Notes: a model not told the origin generated them from the sequence alone. A stretch of DNA of 64,000 nt from Xenopus tropicalis (GCF_000004195.4 NC_030677.2:64690222-64754221); one strand, 5' to 3'; shown: positions 1-10,986, counted from the stretch's first letter. A program made the numbers and translations.

Positions 1-697
1 GTGTTACACGGAAAAATAAAATGATATGTGTTTTTTACATATTTATTGTTTGTGAATTTGTGGAAAGCGCCAACTCTAAGATAATTATATTAATTTTCAA
101 CACAGGATTAGGTAGAGGAAGGCTGCTCACGATTTGAATTTTTTTTTTTCTCTCACTTATTTTCTCTCACTTTTCACTTTATTTACTATATTTAGGAGTG
201 GATTTAGGTATTGCACAGTAAATGTAAAAAGAAAAGAATAGTTCATAAAGGCTTTATAAAAGTTAATAATAAAGAAAATTGATTTCCTTTAAAATAAAAG
301 CATAGGCAGAATATGTTTTCAACTTAAGCCCTATTTCTTGTGCTTATGAGAAGCAATGTTATGTAAAGGGGTATACTGGGCCTTTAAAGCTTTATTGCTT
401 TAAAATTACCAAGTGTTCTAAATCGCTAAAGTCTGCGGTCTTCATTACCATTATTTATGTCTTCTGTCTAACAGAGGGTACAGTTTTTACCTTGTAGCTT
501 GGAGTATTTGAATCAGCCATTATTAGGTGGCTTCATTACCAAACATAATTCAAGATTTCAATCTCGTTTGCAGATCTTTTGATTTAAGAGCACCTTTGAT
601 CTGTCCAGATTTTAGACAAGTTAAAGTTAAGTTAATAAAGTTAAAGTCAATATATATGGCTTAAAAACAACTGTGTTCTTTGTCTGTATCTTTACAG
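1..697. other. AT-rich stretch before first exon
   Basis: No gene, RNA or recognisable repeat is seen here. The sequence is AT-rich with short poly-T runs and ends in a polypyrimidine-like tract and AG that look like a splice acceptor for the next block, so it is best read as intron. Confidence 0.5.
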
Positions 698-801
698 ATC
701 TTGGTGAATTTGAAGCTCTGAAACCACAAGGATCCCATAAAATCAGGGCTGAAATTTACTGTCTAAACAAAGATGCACTGGTTTTCTCCAGCTTTACAGT
801 A
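698..801 (+). CDS. Candidate internal exon of unrecognised gene (exon A)
   Basis: A 104-nt block is preceded by a TTTACAG acceptor and followed by a perfect GTAAGT donor at 802. One frame is fully open: two bases completing a codon from an upstream exon, then 34 codons starting LGEFEALKPQGSHKIRAEIY and ending SSFTV. The other two frames have stops. It ends in phase 0, matching the phase-0 start of the block at 3031, so the two could be consecutive exons with a 2.2-kb intron holding nested transposons. The peptide alternates charged and hydrophobic residues as in a beta-sandwich, but I cannot name the family. Splice sites and frame are seen directly; that this is a real exon is inference. Confidence 0.5.
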
Positions 802-988
802 GTAAGTCGTAGCCCATGCTTTTAAAGAGATACCATCACATTTATTTTTACACTGATTTTTGCTGTTTAGAGTTTATTTATTAAGTTATATTTAATCTAT
901 GTTATCCTTATTCATTTTTCTGAAATGGTTCTGCATTCTGAAGAGAAAGCTCAGCGTCAACAGCAATTACTGCTTTAAAAGACACATA

Positions 989-1101
989 GGGCCTGATTCA
1001 CTAAAGTGCGCTAAAAATTATCGCACGCTTTTTTGCGTTACAAAAAGACGTGAAAATGAAGACGCGATAAAATTTTTATCGCACTTTAGTGAATCGGCCC
1101 C
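989..1101. repeat. Short palindromic MITE, Harbinger-like
   Basis: The ends are inverted repeats (GGGCCTGATTCACTAAAGTG against CACTTTAGTGAATCGGCCCC), and ATA flanks both sides (986-988 and 1102-1104). A 3-bp TWA-type duplication with GGGGC-like ends is the pattern of PIF/Harbinger-type MITEs. The interior is also partly self-complementary around the CGCACG/GCGATAA motifs. Related elements lie at 4844, 11966, 24385, 37404, 57040 and 60595. Confidence 0.7.
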
Positions 1102-1589
1102 ATAATCTCTATAGATAGATAATGTTATAGTTGGAACCAAATGTTGATGGGGTCAAAAAGTTTCACCATCAGTTGCTAATCTTGTCCCTGGGCCCCACAT
1201 TCATTAACCAACATCAGATGTGATGCCACAGTCAGACTGGACAAAATTAAAGTATTTTCAAACTCCTTGCTACAAAGGTGCATTTTCTCCCTGACCATGC
1301 CCTTTGCCTTTAAATAAACAACATTTCTGCAATTTATTTATTTAATTTTTGTTACAATTGTGAATTTGTTACAATTGTAAAAAGTACATTTTAGAGAACT
1401 AATTACTACTATTGTTTGTAAAATACAAACCAAAAAAAACTTTTAAAGGGGACCTGTCACTCAGACATAAGAAGCCGTATAATGAAAATCCTTTTGAAAT
1501 TAAGTATGAAACCCAAGTTCCATTTTTTTATTGACATTTTTATTGACATTTTATTGACAGCTGTCAATCATATATTGCCTGTCCCTCTT

Positions 1590-1951
1590 CTATGCCTTAA
1601 GGTGGCCATACACGCACCGATATTATCGTACGAAACCTCGTTTCGTACGATAATCGGTGCGTGTATGGCATGTCGGCGAGTCGACCGATATCGCAGGAAG
1701 CTGCCGATATCGGACGACTCGCCGATCGGACAAGTTTGAAAATTTTGATCGGGCGCCATAGAAGGCGCCTGACCAAAATTCTCCCTTCAGAGCTGAATCG
1801 GCAGAAGGAGGTAGAAATCCTATTGTTTCTACCTCCTTACCTGCCGATTCAGCCCTGAATGGTGTGTGGCGGATCTTACGATGTTTCGTGCGACCGATGG
1901 TCGTACGAAACATCGTCGGATCGCCACGTGTATGGCCACCTTTAGGCATAG
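1590..1951. repeat. Palindromic MITE with GTGGCCATACACG ends
   Basis: The arms begin AAGGTGGCCATACACGCACC and end GTGTATGGCCACCTT. Further inner hairpins use the ATCGTACGAAAC/GTTTCGTACGAT motif, and another inverted pair lies around 1790-1850 (GGAGGTAGAAA against TTTCTACCTCC). The flanking CTATGCC/GGCATAG is symmetrical as well, so the MITE sits near the symmetry centre of the enclosing TTAA element. It is rich in CpG compared with its surroundings. Fragments of relatives are at 20396 and 27215. Confidence 0.65.
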
Positions 1952-2103
1952 AAGTCAGGCAGACAATTACTTTACTTTACGTTACTGCAGTCCTCACTTT
2001 CCCCCTCCCTACTCACCATCTAATTGTTTAGCCAGTGCATGGGCCTCGGCATCGGGTGCCCCATTCTGGCACATAAACAAGATTTTGGGGTGATACAAAA
2101 CTT

Positions 2104-2415
2104 GAATAAACTCTACTCAAAGGCCAGAGCATGGGATAGTCAATTAAATTAATTACACTATAGATCAAAACTATGCACAGTGCAAACTGAACCCTCTAGT
2201 GGCCAAAGAGGGAAACACCTACAAAATATAAATCTGCACCAATACCAAAGTTAAAAAAATAATAACTTTATTACAATTAGATTAAACCCAATGCATAAAG
2301 CCTAACGTGTTAATGCTTACCCAGCATTATGATTAGGTGCTGGGAAAGCATGAAACACGTTAGGCTTTATGCATGGGGTTTTTACTTTGGTATTGGTGCA
2401 GATTTATATTTTGTA
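2104..2415 (+). mobile_element. Penelope-type terminal-repeat fragment with 15-bp target duplication
   Basis: The identical 15-mer GGTGATACAAAACTT is at 2089-2103 and 2416-2430, flanking a 312-bp insertion. The inserted DNA is partly foldback (CACCAATACCAAAG against CTTTGGTATTGGTG) and carries a decayed hammerhead-like motif at 2326-2366 followed by GTTAGGCTTTATGCATGGGG. A long variable duplication plus hammerhead-bearing foldback ends fits Penelope-like elements; the family call is inference. No coding region remains. Confidence 0.55.
2326..2366 (+). ncRNA. Decayed hammerhead-ribozyme-like motif
   Basis: The order ATGATTA, GTGCT, loop, AGCAT, GAAAC, ACGTTAGG follows the hammerhead layout (CTGANGA, stem II, GAAA, stem III, UH, stem I). 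Stem II pairs, but two core bases differ from consensus (C3 to A and G8 to T), so self-cleavage is not expected. The inverted left arm at about 2298-2325 mirrors part of it. Confidence 0.35.
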
Positions 2416-2688
2416 GGTGATACAAAACTTGCCTTAATTACAGAATCTACAAAATGGCACCTGCTGGCTTGCTGTGATTATGAGTTCCAAGATTTAAATA
2501 ATTTATATAGTGTAAGTGAAGTTTATTTTACTTGACAAACACAATAGAAAAGAATTTGGATTTTTTTCTTAGGGTGATAGATCCCCTTTAACTCAGACTT
2601 GACGATCATATTATATTCTATGGAATAATACTTTTTCTTACTATAAAATAAACTTTTAATCTATTATCTTAGACGAAAATCACTAATA

Positions 2689-2915
2689 TTCAGGAATGGT
2701 ACCGGTTATCCAGAATGGGATCTTTCCGTAATTTGGATCTCCATACCTTAAGTCTGCTAAAAAAATCATCTAAACACTAATTATAGTGTTGGTTGGGATC
2801 AAGTACAAGGCACTGTATTATTACAAAGGAAACATTTTTAAAAACGAATTAAATTACTTTGTTAAAATGAACTTTCTAGATAACGGGTTTCTGGATAGCA
2901 GATCCCATACCTGTA
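2689..2915. repeat. CAGGTATAGG-type MITE, shortened copy
   Basis: It begins near CAGGAATGGTACCGGTTATCC and ends GATCCCATACCTGTA, with internal landmarks shared with fuller copies: TTTCCGTAATTTGGATCTCC, CCTTAAGTCT, TTGGGATCAAGTACAAGG and GATAACGGGTTTCTGGAT. Other copies are at 10317, 22367, 23566 and 41296. The fuller copies sit between TA dinucleotides, which hints at a Tc1/mariner-type mobiliser. Confidence 0.7.
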
Positions 2916-3030
2916 ATAATTACTAAATGTGTTTTATATAAATTATGACTGAAGTGCTGTGTGTACAGTATAGTTTTCAGATGCAAATTGCAATGTTTTT
3001 TTTTCCCAACAATGCAGTGTTTTTTTACAG

Positions 3031-3279
3031 AATTCCAGGCTCATTAAGGATGCACAGAAAGTTGTGTCTGCTGCAATTGCATACTATGAACCAAATGCAA
3101 CATATTACACGTGTGTTTTTATGAATCCTGCACAAGTTGTGGTTGGCATTATCAGTAGGGACGCCGCCAGTTCTATCACACCTCTGCTTGCACTGTTAAT
3201 AATGGCATTACCATTTGAATTTTTTGGTGCCAGTCTCTTCCAGGCATTTGGGGAACCTGGAATAACTGCCACATCCAGG
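3031..3279 (+). CDS. Candidate exon of unrecognised gene (exon B), possible membrane segment
   Basis: A polypyrimidine tract ending TTTTTTTACAG precedes an open frame that starts NSRLIKDAQKVVSAAIAYYE in phase 0. The frame stays open past a possible donor at 3280 (CAGG/GTAATG), which gives 249 nt (83 codons), and on to a TAA at 3391-3393 if the exon is terminal. The first half is polar with an NAT glycosylation sequon and a cysteine. A stretch beginning SITPLLALLIM is hydrophobic enough for a membrane helix. The phase matches exon A. There is no AATAAA close after 3393, so I favour the internal-exon reading. I do not recognise the family. Confidence 0.45.
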
Positions 3280-3399
3280 GTAATGGAAATTTGTGTAGTA
3301 ATCATTAAAGCAGGCAGGTGGGGGGCACATTGGTATTCAGAGCAAGTACAAAGAGGTGCAAGGCACATGTTTGGGTGCAAGAACCTTTTATAAATATAA

Positions 3400-4224
3400 G
3401 AACACAAATTTGCATCTGTTTTTGCTTGCCCCACTTGCTGTTGCAGTTGTAAATAAGGCTTTTAGTGTATAATATGTAAACATATTTGGTGCTTTATAAA
3501 TATGCCCAGCTTTAATCATTTTTCTGTTGCAGATTTTTGTCATTTCTCTTTATTCTATTAGCACCATTTTTTGTTTTTAAGATATCAGTGGTTGTATGTA
3601 CAGGGTTCAGCTGAAGCCGGTACCAGCAGGTACAAGTTGGGGGACAGATAGAGAAGGGCAATTCCTCTTCCATCAGCCCTTCATAAATACAGGACTACTG
3701 AGTTCTGGCAGGGCTGTATTTATTGGTGGAATGCAAGTATCTGTGCTCCATTTTGAAGAAACAGACCTGTAGCAAAATGGTGGATTGTGCCCTTATTTGA
3801 ACTTTGTACCTTGCACTGCACTGGATAAATGACCCCTATCAGCCCATTTAGATGTTGCTGGAGATCTTACAGTATTAATATACAACATATGAATAGCAGT
3901 GAGTGAAACAATGCGGCAAGTTTTGAATAACTTATCATGTGGCATTTCAAAGCTTCGAGAGTGAACCTTCTGCTGAAAGCCAAAGTCTGTATAATATTGC
4001 ATTAGCCAGAAGTAATGAAATGCTTGTCAGTAATCAAAATGGCTCTTCCTTTGTCTGGCAACTGATGCAGCACTTAAGTCTCCAGCAGCATCAGGTCTGC
4101 TTCCAAGTTAGAAAAGTGGTCAGTTTTCTCAGAAAATGACCTGGCAGTCATCACACACTGCTCTTTTACATTTAATTACGAACTTTAAATGAATAAATTT
4201 GGAAAGCGGATTCACCAATATTGC
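3400..4224. other. No recognised feature
   Basis: No repeat ends, long open frame or RNA gene was seen. If the two left-hand exons are real, this is intron or 3' flanking DNA. Confidence 0.4.
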
Positions 4225-4623
4225 TTAAAGGAGAAGGAAAGTATAAATCACTAAGGGAGTGCCAAATGTTAGGTACCCACCCCCCTCCAGTTACTGTATT
4301 CCCTTACCCAGGCCAGTGCTCCTTACCCAGGTCAGTGTTACCAGAAAAATGCACCATTCCAGGGTTCTTCTCAGCGAGCACCACAGTATGATACTCTTCC
4401 TGCTTCTTCTTTCTTCATGTGAGTAAGAAGCTCAACTTTACAAATAAGTCATCTTTTTCACTCTGTTGCGCTCCGAATACATTGAAGAAATAAGAAGCAG
4501 AATAAGATTGCGGAGATTACTTTGTGGTGTTCACTGAGAACAACCCCCAGCTAGGGCAGGGTCAGGTAAGTGATTACAATCACTGGTGGGTGTCTAATTG
4601 ATTTAGGTTTTGTTTGCCTTTAA
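4225..4623. repeat. T2/Kolobok-like MITE (TTAAAGGAGAAGGAAAG ends)
   Basis: It begins TTAAAGGAGAAGGAAAG and ends with the weaker inverse GTTTGCCTTTAA. The internal halves are imperfectly complementary (GGGTAAGTGATTACAATC-like right half against the left-half interior). It belongs to the same family as 38884, 49574 and 57893. No coding capacity. Confidence 0.65.
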
Positions 4624-4843
4624 TGAATAAGTAGCCACTTTGACATTTCAGTTTTAAAGAGCATTTTAATTGGGGTTTGAACAGGCCCCTGCAAATTTAT
4701 TTTCATAAATGTTTTACCTTTCAAGGTACATGTACATGTACACGTAGTTGATCAGGGATGGTCCAATCTGTAGTCAGAGCAATCTAAAGAAGAGGTTTTA
4801 GACTACTTTGGTCCAAGTTTCCTTCCTTTTGTCACAACATTTA

Positions 4844-5063
4844 GGTGCAGATTTCTCAAAATGTGAATTTAGAGCTTAATACATAAAAACTTACCCATGT
4901 TTTGTTCATTCGTATGGGATTTTTAGAAGTGTATTTATTAAATAGTGAACTCTAACTTTTACCCATTGATAAACAGACTTATAAAAATCCCATAAGAAGG
5001 AATAGAACATGGGTGAGTTTTTATGTATTAAGCTACAAACTCACATTTTAATAAATCTGCCCC
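4844..5063. repeat. Palindromic Harbinger-like MITE with TTA duplication
   Basis: Flanked by TTA at 4841-4843 and 5064-5066. The arms GGTGCAGATTTCTCAAAATG and CATTTTAATAAATCTGCCCC are inverted, and the interior repeats the symmetry (ACATAAAAACTTACCCATGTT against AACATGGGTGAGTTTTTATG). The whole 220 bp can fold into one long hairpin. Confidence 0.7.
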
Positions 5064-5066
5064 TTA

Positions 5067-6300
5067 ATAACCCTTCCTTAACTCATAATAGGGGTACCAA
5101 TATGTAGAAACGCTATAGTTCAAGCAGTTTCCACAAAAGCAAATACACATTTTCCCCCCTAAATTTCAATCTGGTTTCACAGTTAATTTCGCTTTTGGTG
5201 AGGGAGGGGGGTAGATTGGTAACCACAGATGTAAAGGGAGACAGAATAAATTACAAAGTGTAACACTAGCAGAAGCTTTAAATGGACCTCTTTGAGCCAG
5301 CTATCTTTTATTTTATTCATGTTATAACATTCTTTCTTCATTTATGCTAAAGTTTGGCACAGTGATTTTTCCAAGCAAAAGTATATGTTTCTTTGAAGCT
5401 TTGAAGTTCCAAGGTATCAGCACTGCAGTGATACGCTCCTTCCACATTCCCGCTCCCCTCCCCGCTACTCCCAGTGAACGTGCAAATGAAAAAGACATTA
5501 TCGTTTCATGGGGAGTAATTGGAAACAAGTAGGTTATTTGTTTAAATGTTCTGCTGCGTTAGCTGTGCCAGTCGTGATTTATTTACACAGGCAGAAATGC
5601 GATGGGCAATAGAGATGAGCGAAATAAAAAAGGTTTCATTGAAGAAAACCAGTTACATGGCAGATTAAAAACAATATCAAAGGCACAGCAACACAAGAAA
5701 GTAGATAAGAATATCTGGCATGGAATAAAAGTGAAAGTGCACTTTCTACTAACAGATAAAAAAAAAAGTCACTGGCAGGGTTTGCCATTAGTTTGAGGAC
5801 CATTGAAATGAATGACGAAGGGAAACTGAACTAAAGTGAACTGCACTTAATTAATTATGGTGCTAAATTAGGCTTTGCAATATCCTCAGTTATTAGACAC
5901 TCTTTAAACCTTCCATGTGTAAATTAGGTTCAGTATTTGCCCAAATCTTTTACGAAGGAATCGGGGTTCAGCAGAATCCAAAAATAATGGATTCAGTGCT
6001 GTTTCTTGCCATAGACTACTGTATGCCATCACTACTGGCAATTGCAGGTATTGTGGGCCATCAGTTGTTGGCATAAAGAAAAACAAGTGCGAAAATATTG
6101 TTCCTTAAAATTTAGAACAATATGTACTTGCACTATAAACCTTTTTGATATATTTATTATTATTAATTGCTATTTTCCACTTGCTTGCTTTTACTCAATC
6201 CAATTCCTCTTTGTGCATTAACCTTCCAGGCTATCCTGTAAGCACAGAGTCACTGCATCAAACCAGGTTTTTCCAGGAAGGTGTTAGTAGCACTAATCTA
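5067..6300. other. No recognised feature
   Basis: Only short accidental open frames, including overlapping 62- and 68-codon frames on both strands near 5322-5532 with no coding-like features. No repeat ends were recognised. Treated as intergenic or intronic. Confidence 0.4.
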
Positions 6301-7320
6301 ATTGCTGCCTCTGTCCTGCCCCTGGGTTACTTTCCAACACCTCTTTGGCTATGTATCAGTGATATCCAGTTTGGGGTCAAAAATCAACCTCCAGAAAAAA
6401 CAGAAGGGGTGATTTACTACCACAATAAAAAGTGGCACCAACCATGGTGGGAACTCTAAAACTGCCTCCTAATTCTGGGCTGGCTCCAGTGTTCCTATGT
6501 AGGCAGTAATCCTCTCTTGGTTATATCACCCACACTAAGAAACACAAGGGTGCAGGGAGTTGCAACACACACAATATTTAGTCTAACTTTTTATATGCAT
6601 GCAAAACAGGCAAGGCACTTTCTTCACACACAAGAAGCAGATGTTAATTCCACCAAGCAGGTTTACACATCTCTGTACACAGTTAGTACCAAGTTATCAC
6701 ACACACTGCCCTTTCCTCCAGTACCTTTCCTCAGGGTGACTCCACACCCCCTATTACATGGCTTAACCCAATGGTTGCAGACTTGCCAGGTGCTCTTGGG
6801 TCCCTCCAAACAACCTCTCGGGCATCAGCTTGAACCACACCTGGGTTCTCGCTTTACCCTGAGCTACACACTTGGGCCCTAACTTGCTTGGTACGCACTT
6901 ACAGTAGGTGCTAACCTTCTTCTCCTTGGTGGGACGTGTACTGCCTGTTCTTACTTTCCTTGCCTGTCTCACAACCCCTAGGATAAGCTCTTGAGAAAAA
7001 CTAACCCTAATTCAAGCTACCCTACAATACTCACACCTGGTGTCTCCCTTCTTGCTGTTTCTTTTGTCCCCAGTGTCCTCAGGCGCCCATCTCTCTGCTG
7101 CAGAAGTTTCCCATTGGCCATAGACAGGGTGCCTATCCTACTCTCCTTTTTATACCTTTTAGCCACACTCTATTAGAACTTCTAGGTGTTTTCCTTCTCT
7201 CTAGCTCCCTGTAGAGGCCAGGCACTGCAAAGCTCCCAGCATATGTTACAACATATAAACTTTAGAAACCAAACTGAACATGCAGTGGTAAATGACCAAT
7301 TCATCCCTTCCCCCAGCCTT
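6300..7320. other. C-rich block, possibly an old retroelement segment, unclassified
   Basis: This kilobase is distinctly richer in C (many CCT/CTC tracts) than the surrounding AT-rich DNA. It has several 60-120-codon open frames on both strands, none with a motif I can name. Composition and abrupt edges suggest an old LTR-retroelement or other insertion, but I found no RT, gag or integrase motif and no flanking duplication. It could equally be unique sequence. Confidence 0.25.
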
Positions 7321-7354
7321 GCCCCAAAGTAGTATAGATAAGCAAGGTCATCAG

Positions 7355-7479
7355 CAGGCCCGCGCATGCGCAATCGCGAGTTCGCGCATGCGCGGGGAGG
7401 TTCGCCATTCGCGCTTGCGCAGGGGGGCGCGTCAGAGAGGGGGCGGCCTCGGGGCACCCGGCAAACAAATCCGGCCCTG
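7355..7479. repeat. GC-rich hAT-like MITE with 8-bp target duplication
   Basis: The exact 8-mer GTCATCAG flanks it at 7347-7354 and 7480-7487, the duplication length of hAT elements. The ends are CAGGCCCG and CGGCCCTG. The 125-bp body is very GC- and CpG-rich, with repeated GCGCATGCGC motifs. A related element with CCGGATTTG near its end is at 23695. Confidence 0.7.
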
Positions 7480-8118
7480 GTCATCAGAGCTTTACCTCCA
7501 TACATTATAAATAATAAATAATATACGATCATAACAACATAACATACAGATGTTAATGTTTAGCAGTATCATTGCTGAAACCACCCTGTGAGCCAAAAAT
7601 ACAATTACATTTTAAATCCTCACTGCAAGCATTTTATTTGATTCCACTGCATATTATTTACAGGTTACGTTTTGTCTGAGACATACTGAGAATTCAGCCA
7701 CTATTTAAAATCCTGTATTTAGGCACTAGATGGCACCAATATATTGCTATGTATTTGAGCAGGCTGTACTTGATAATCAAGCAAGCTCATTTACCATACA
7801 ATGATCATTTAGTCATTTTGTGCTAGAGCACAACCTTAATCTGGTGCAGTCATTAGAAATACAGATGAGCCTATTACCGGTTATAGAAACAATGAATGGT
7901 TTCCTTTTAGAACAAAAACTGCAATTGGTTTTCAGGGCAAACTATATCTCAGTCAGCTATTATGATTTGTGAAAAGTAAAAATGCAAAATGTACAGATAG
8001 CCAGCTCCTTTATTATAGGAAATTGTGTTTGATCATATATATATACAGTATACATATATACACAAAGGATGGCACACCGCTACATAACATACCTCGGGTG
8101 CTCGGTAAAGGGTTCCAA

Positions 8119-8212
8119 TAGTATAAAAAAGACCAGCAACTGTTTGTGCTACTTTGAATATATGTTTTGATTTTTCACAAGAAATCCCGGAGTTGCTGGT
8201 CTTTTTTATACT
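8119..8212. repeat. Foldback repeat next to a TA microsatellite
   Basis: The arm AGTATAAAAAAGACCAGCAACT (about 8120-8141) is repeated inverted at 8191-8212 around a 49-bp loop, followed directly by (TA)n at about 8216-8247. The arrangement matches the foldback/TA pairs at 12519-12894 and 26779-26864. Confidence 0.55.
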
Positions 8213-8215
8213 AGA

Positions 8216-8247
<32 letters not shown>
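8216..8247. repeat. (TA)n microsatellite
   Basis: An uninterrupted TA dinucleotide run next to the foldback repeat. Confidence 0.85.
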
Positions 8248-8249
<2 letters not shown>

Positions 8250-8639
8250 GTCTGAAAACAAACTCTGCAGCTTAGTCATTGGCTTGCCTGAGCCATATAT
8301 GTAAGGTAAGTAAGGAATAAAGGCCCAAGCCCTACTGTTGGGAGTGGAAATAGCAACTTGCCAAAAGTTCTAGTGGCTTGCCTGGAAGGGGGCACAAGAG
8401 CTTGTATGAAAGAGCGTTCCATCCAAGTGTATATAGCTATGGAGTGCAATCTTGATACATTTTGTAGTAAATTGTCAGACCAAGCAGTTTTAATTCCAAC
8501 TGCAAATATTAGAAACTGAGGCAATTCTGTCTTGAGGCCAAATTCTCGAATTCTTATTTTTTTAAACTGTGAAGTGTTGTCCTGAAGGAGAGCCCAATTT
8601 TGAACTCTACAGTAGCCATCTGCCAAGCCATATTTATAT

Positions 8640-8960
8640 ATAGGGCTTGTGCCAAGGGGGGCAGCCCTTGGGTGCCTATATAATCAATATTAAAAGAAAA
8701 AATAGAAACCTGCCCCAGCCACCTGCCCCAGCCATCCGGGGGGATGAGGGTTTCTTCTGAGATCACTGGTGTGTCTGATGTCACTTCTGGCAGAAGTCAC
8801 GGCATGCGCAGAGGAAGTGACAACACACGCACACATATGCATGACCTCACTTCCGCAGCCTTGATGTACATTAAGGTCCAGCCCAAGAGTGGCACCAAAC
8901 CTAAATACAGCAGTGCTGGTGACGTAGACATGGAACCACATTGGGTCTACTAATGCCTCT
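8640..8960. repeat. GC-rich repeat fragment, possible hAT-like MITE
   Basis: A locally GC-rich block (GGGCAGCCCTTGGGTGCCTATAT, then CATGCGC and TGACATCA-type motifs). Its GGGTGCCTATAT landmark resembles GAGTGCCTATATGGTAAATA at 31190-31210, so both may come from one family. The ends and a target duplication are not clear. Confidence 0.3.
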
Positions 8961-9715
8961 AATTTTCTTTTCCTTTAAGCTGTTTTATGAGGAATAATGG
9001 TTTACTTACATTGCAGTCTGCAACAGTGGATTGAGGGCCATAATTAGTCACTATAGAATGCAGCCAAGTAACTAGATTGACCGATTCCACCAAGATATAT
9101 TGAAATTGTTCATTATTTAGGGGCCCCTGCTCTCCTGGACCCCCTGCTACCGCAGGGTCTGCTTTCTCTGTAGTTATGCCCCTAACAGAATGGAAGAATA
9201 TTTTCATTATAGAGAGTGTCAAACTCTTGTAGAAATTAGAATAATTACTGTAAATATTGTTGTGACTTATGGAATCCCATCTCTGTTGTGCTAAGTGGAA
9301 TTTTTTGCCAGGTTTAATCCCAAAAATGACCAGAAAAAAAGAGAAAGTTGCGTGTTTAAAAAAAACGTTGCACAGTCACCCATTGACTTCTATTTGTTTT
9401 GTAAATGTTTCCCGTTTTGCTAATTTTATGGCGGAGTGAAAGGGGAGAGAATTGCTTATCACTAAATCTCCACTTTTATGTTACTGCACTTAAGGTTCCT
9501 ATTCTGTGTCATATAAAGGATGCCTATATCTTAAACTGAACTGGATTAATAGGTACAAACTAATTTATGTCAAGGGTTTGGTTACTTTAATATAACATAT
9601 GTATATATAATTGTTAGAAAGTTTATATTCCTATTAGGTCAACTTACAAAAAGCCATTTCCTGATTTGTCTCTTGACTTACCCAGTGTCTCTGTCTATAT
9701 TTTTTTTCTCTTCCA

Positions 9716-9960
9716 GTGTTGACCTCTCTCTCTTCTTTTCTCTCTCTCTTGGTTTAACCCTGGGGTCATTCCTTACTCGTCACACACTTGTTTGATATTT
9801 TCTAGCACAATATCATTTATGCAGATGACACCCAGTTCTTCCCTGACCTCTCACCCTCTGTCTCAGGTTTCCAGATGTCTTGTGACAAATTTATCTTCAA
9901 CGTCAGAGCAACACCTGAAACTGAATATGTGAGATAATAACTCATGAATAATCCCCAATA
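9716..9960 (+). pseudogene. Possible LINE reverse-transcriptase remnant (YADD)
   Basis: Around 9811-9900 one frame reads NIIYADDTQFFPDLSPSVS, matching the catalytic YADD box and following residues of CR1/L2-type non-LTR reverse transcriptases (hYADDTQLY). A short stretch before it reads LGVIPYSS, which resembles a motif that lies downstream of YADD in such enzymes, so the fragments may be rearranged. The frame is soon lost. Short length makes this tentative. Confidence 0.35.
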
Positions 9961-10281
9961 TAATCTTTCTCACTTTTAACAGTTCAATTATTCATTCTGT
10001 CCTAACTAGGGCTGACAAAACTGCCCATTTAGGAAACAAATGCCGACCTTCATATCCATGATAGCTTTTTTCCCAATTAATAATACTATTATCATCCAAA
10101 AGGCAAATCTGCCTGTAGCTATTTATTAACACTAGTAGCAACATCAACTTGACAGCATCAATCAGATGTCAACTGATGTGCCTTATGGGTATACCCCTAT
10201 TTTTAATTCCATCCAATTTACTGCTATGGGTGCTGCAAATCCTGGAACTGATTTGACTAAACCAGAACAGATCAAGTGATA

Positions 10282-10986
10282 TTAAAGGGATAGTTCACCT
10301 GTAAATTAGATTTTAGTACAGGTATAGGACCCGTTATCCAGAATGCTCGGGACCAAGGTTATTCCGGATAAGGGGTCTTTCTGTAATTTGGATCTCCACA
10401 CCTTAAGTCTACTAAAAAATCAATTAAACTCAATAGGATTGTTTTGCCTCCAATAAGGATTATTTATATCTTAGTTGGGATCAATTACAAGGGACTGTTT
10501 TATTACTACAGAGAAAAAGGAAATCAGTTTTAAAATTCTGAATTATTTGATGGAGTCTATGGGAGATAGCCTTTCCGTAATTCGAAGCTTTCTGGATAAC
10601 GGGTTTTCGGATAAGGGATCCCATACCTGTATGTGTTTAGTATGATTTTAGTATAGAATGTCCTATTATTAGCAACTTTTTAAATTTTAAATTAATTTAT
10701 TTTTTAATTATTTAATTCCTACTTTTGTCTATTGGAAATTTTAAAGCAGCCAAAGACTATTGCTTTGCGAGGCATTTTAACGTTTTAGTGTTAGTTTTTA
10801 TTACTCATCTTTTTATCCAAGCCCTTTCCTATTTATATTCCAGTTTATTATTCCACTAGTTATTCCAACCACTAGTTGGTTGCTAGGATAAATTGAACGA
10901 GAGCAATTAGATAGCTGCTGGAATTCTAAATAATTCACAGTCTGCATCATACTAAAAGTTAATTTGAAAGTAAACTACCCCTTTAA
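10282..10986. repeat. T2/Kolobok-like TTAA MITE with a nested MITE
   Basis: TTAAAGGGATAGTTCACCTG at the left and AAAGTAAACTACCCCTTTAA at the right form inverted ends bounded by TTAA. A CAGGTATAGG-type MITE (10317-10631) is inserted about 35 bp from the left end. Removing it leaves a 390-bp element. Confidence 0.7.
10317..10631. repeat. CAGGTATAGG-type MITE, near full length, nested
   Basis: The inverted ends TACAGGTATAGGACCCGTTA and GATCCCATACCTGTA enclose about 315 bp. Inner landmarks are TCCGGATAAGGGGTCTTTC and its inverse GAAAGCTTTCTGGATAACGG-like arm. TA at both outer edges is compatible with a TA target. The copy at 41296 is nearly collinear with it. Confidence 0.8.

Larger units (their letters stand above)
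1443..2591. mobile_element. T2/Kolobok-like TTAA element, composite with nested insertions
   Basis: The left end TTAAAGGGGACCTGTCACTC and the right end GGTGATAGATCCCCTTTAA are inverted relatives bounded by TTAA, the target used by Kolobok/T2 elements in Xenopus. The length (1149 bp) is explained by two insertions: a palindromic MITE near 1590-1951 and a Penelope-type fragment at 2104-2415. Without them the core is roughly 475 bp. No transposase is encoded. Confidence 0.6.

Noticed and set aside
1623..1949. 108-codon minus-strand frame
   Set aside because: It lies inside the palindromic GTGGCCATACAC MITE; mirrored frames on the opposite strand show it is structural, not coding.
3031..3279. 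Exon B as part of a BK-channel beta subunit (KCNMB)
   Set aside because: A vague pattern (Cys, then hydrophobic segment) and the DAQKV/DVEKV coincidence are not enough; the invariant extracellular cysteine pattern is missing.
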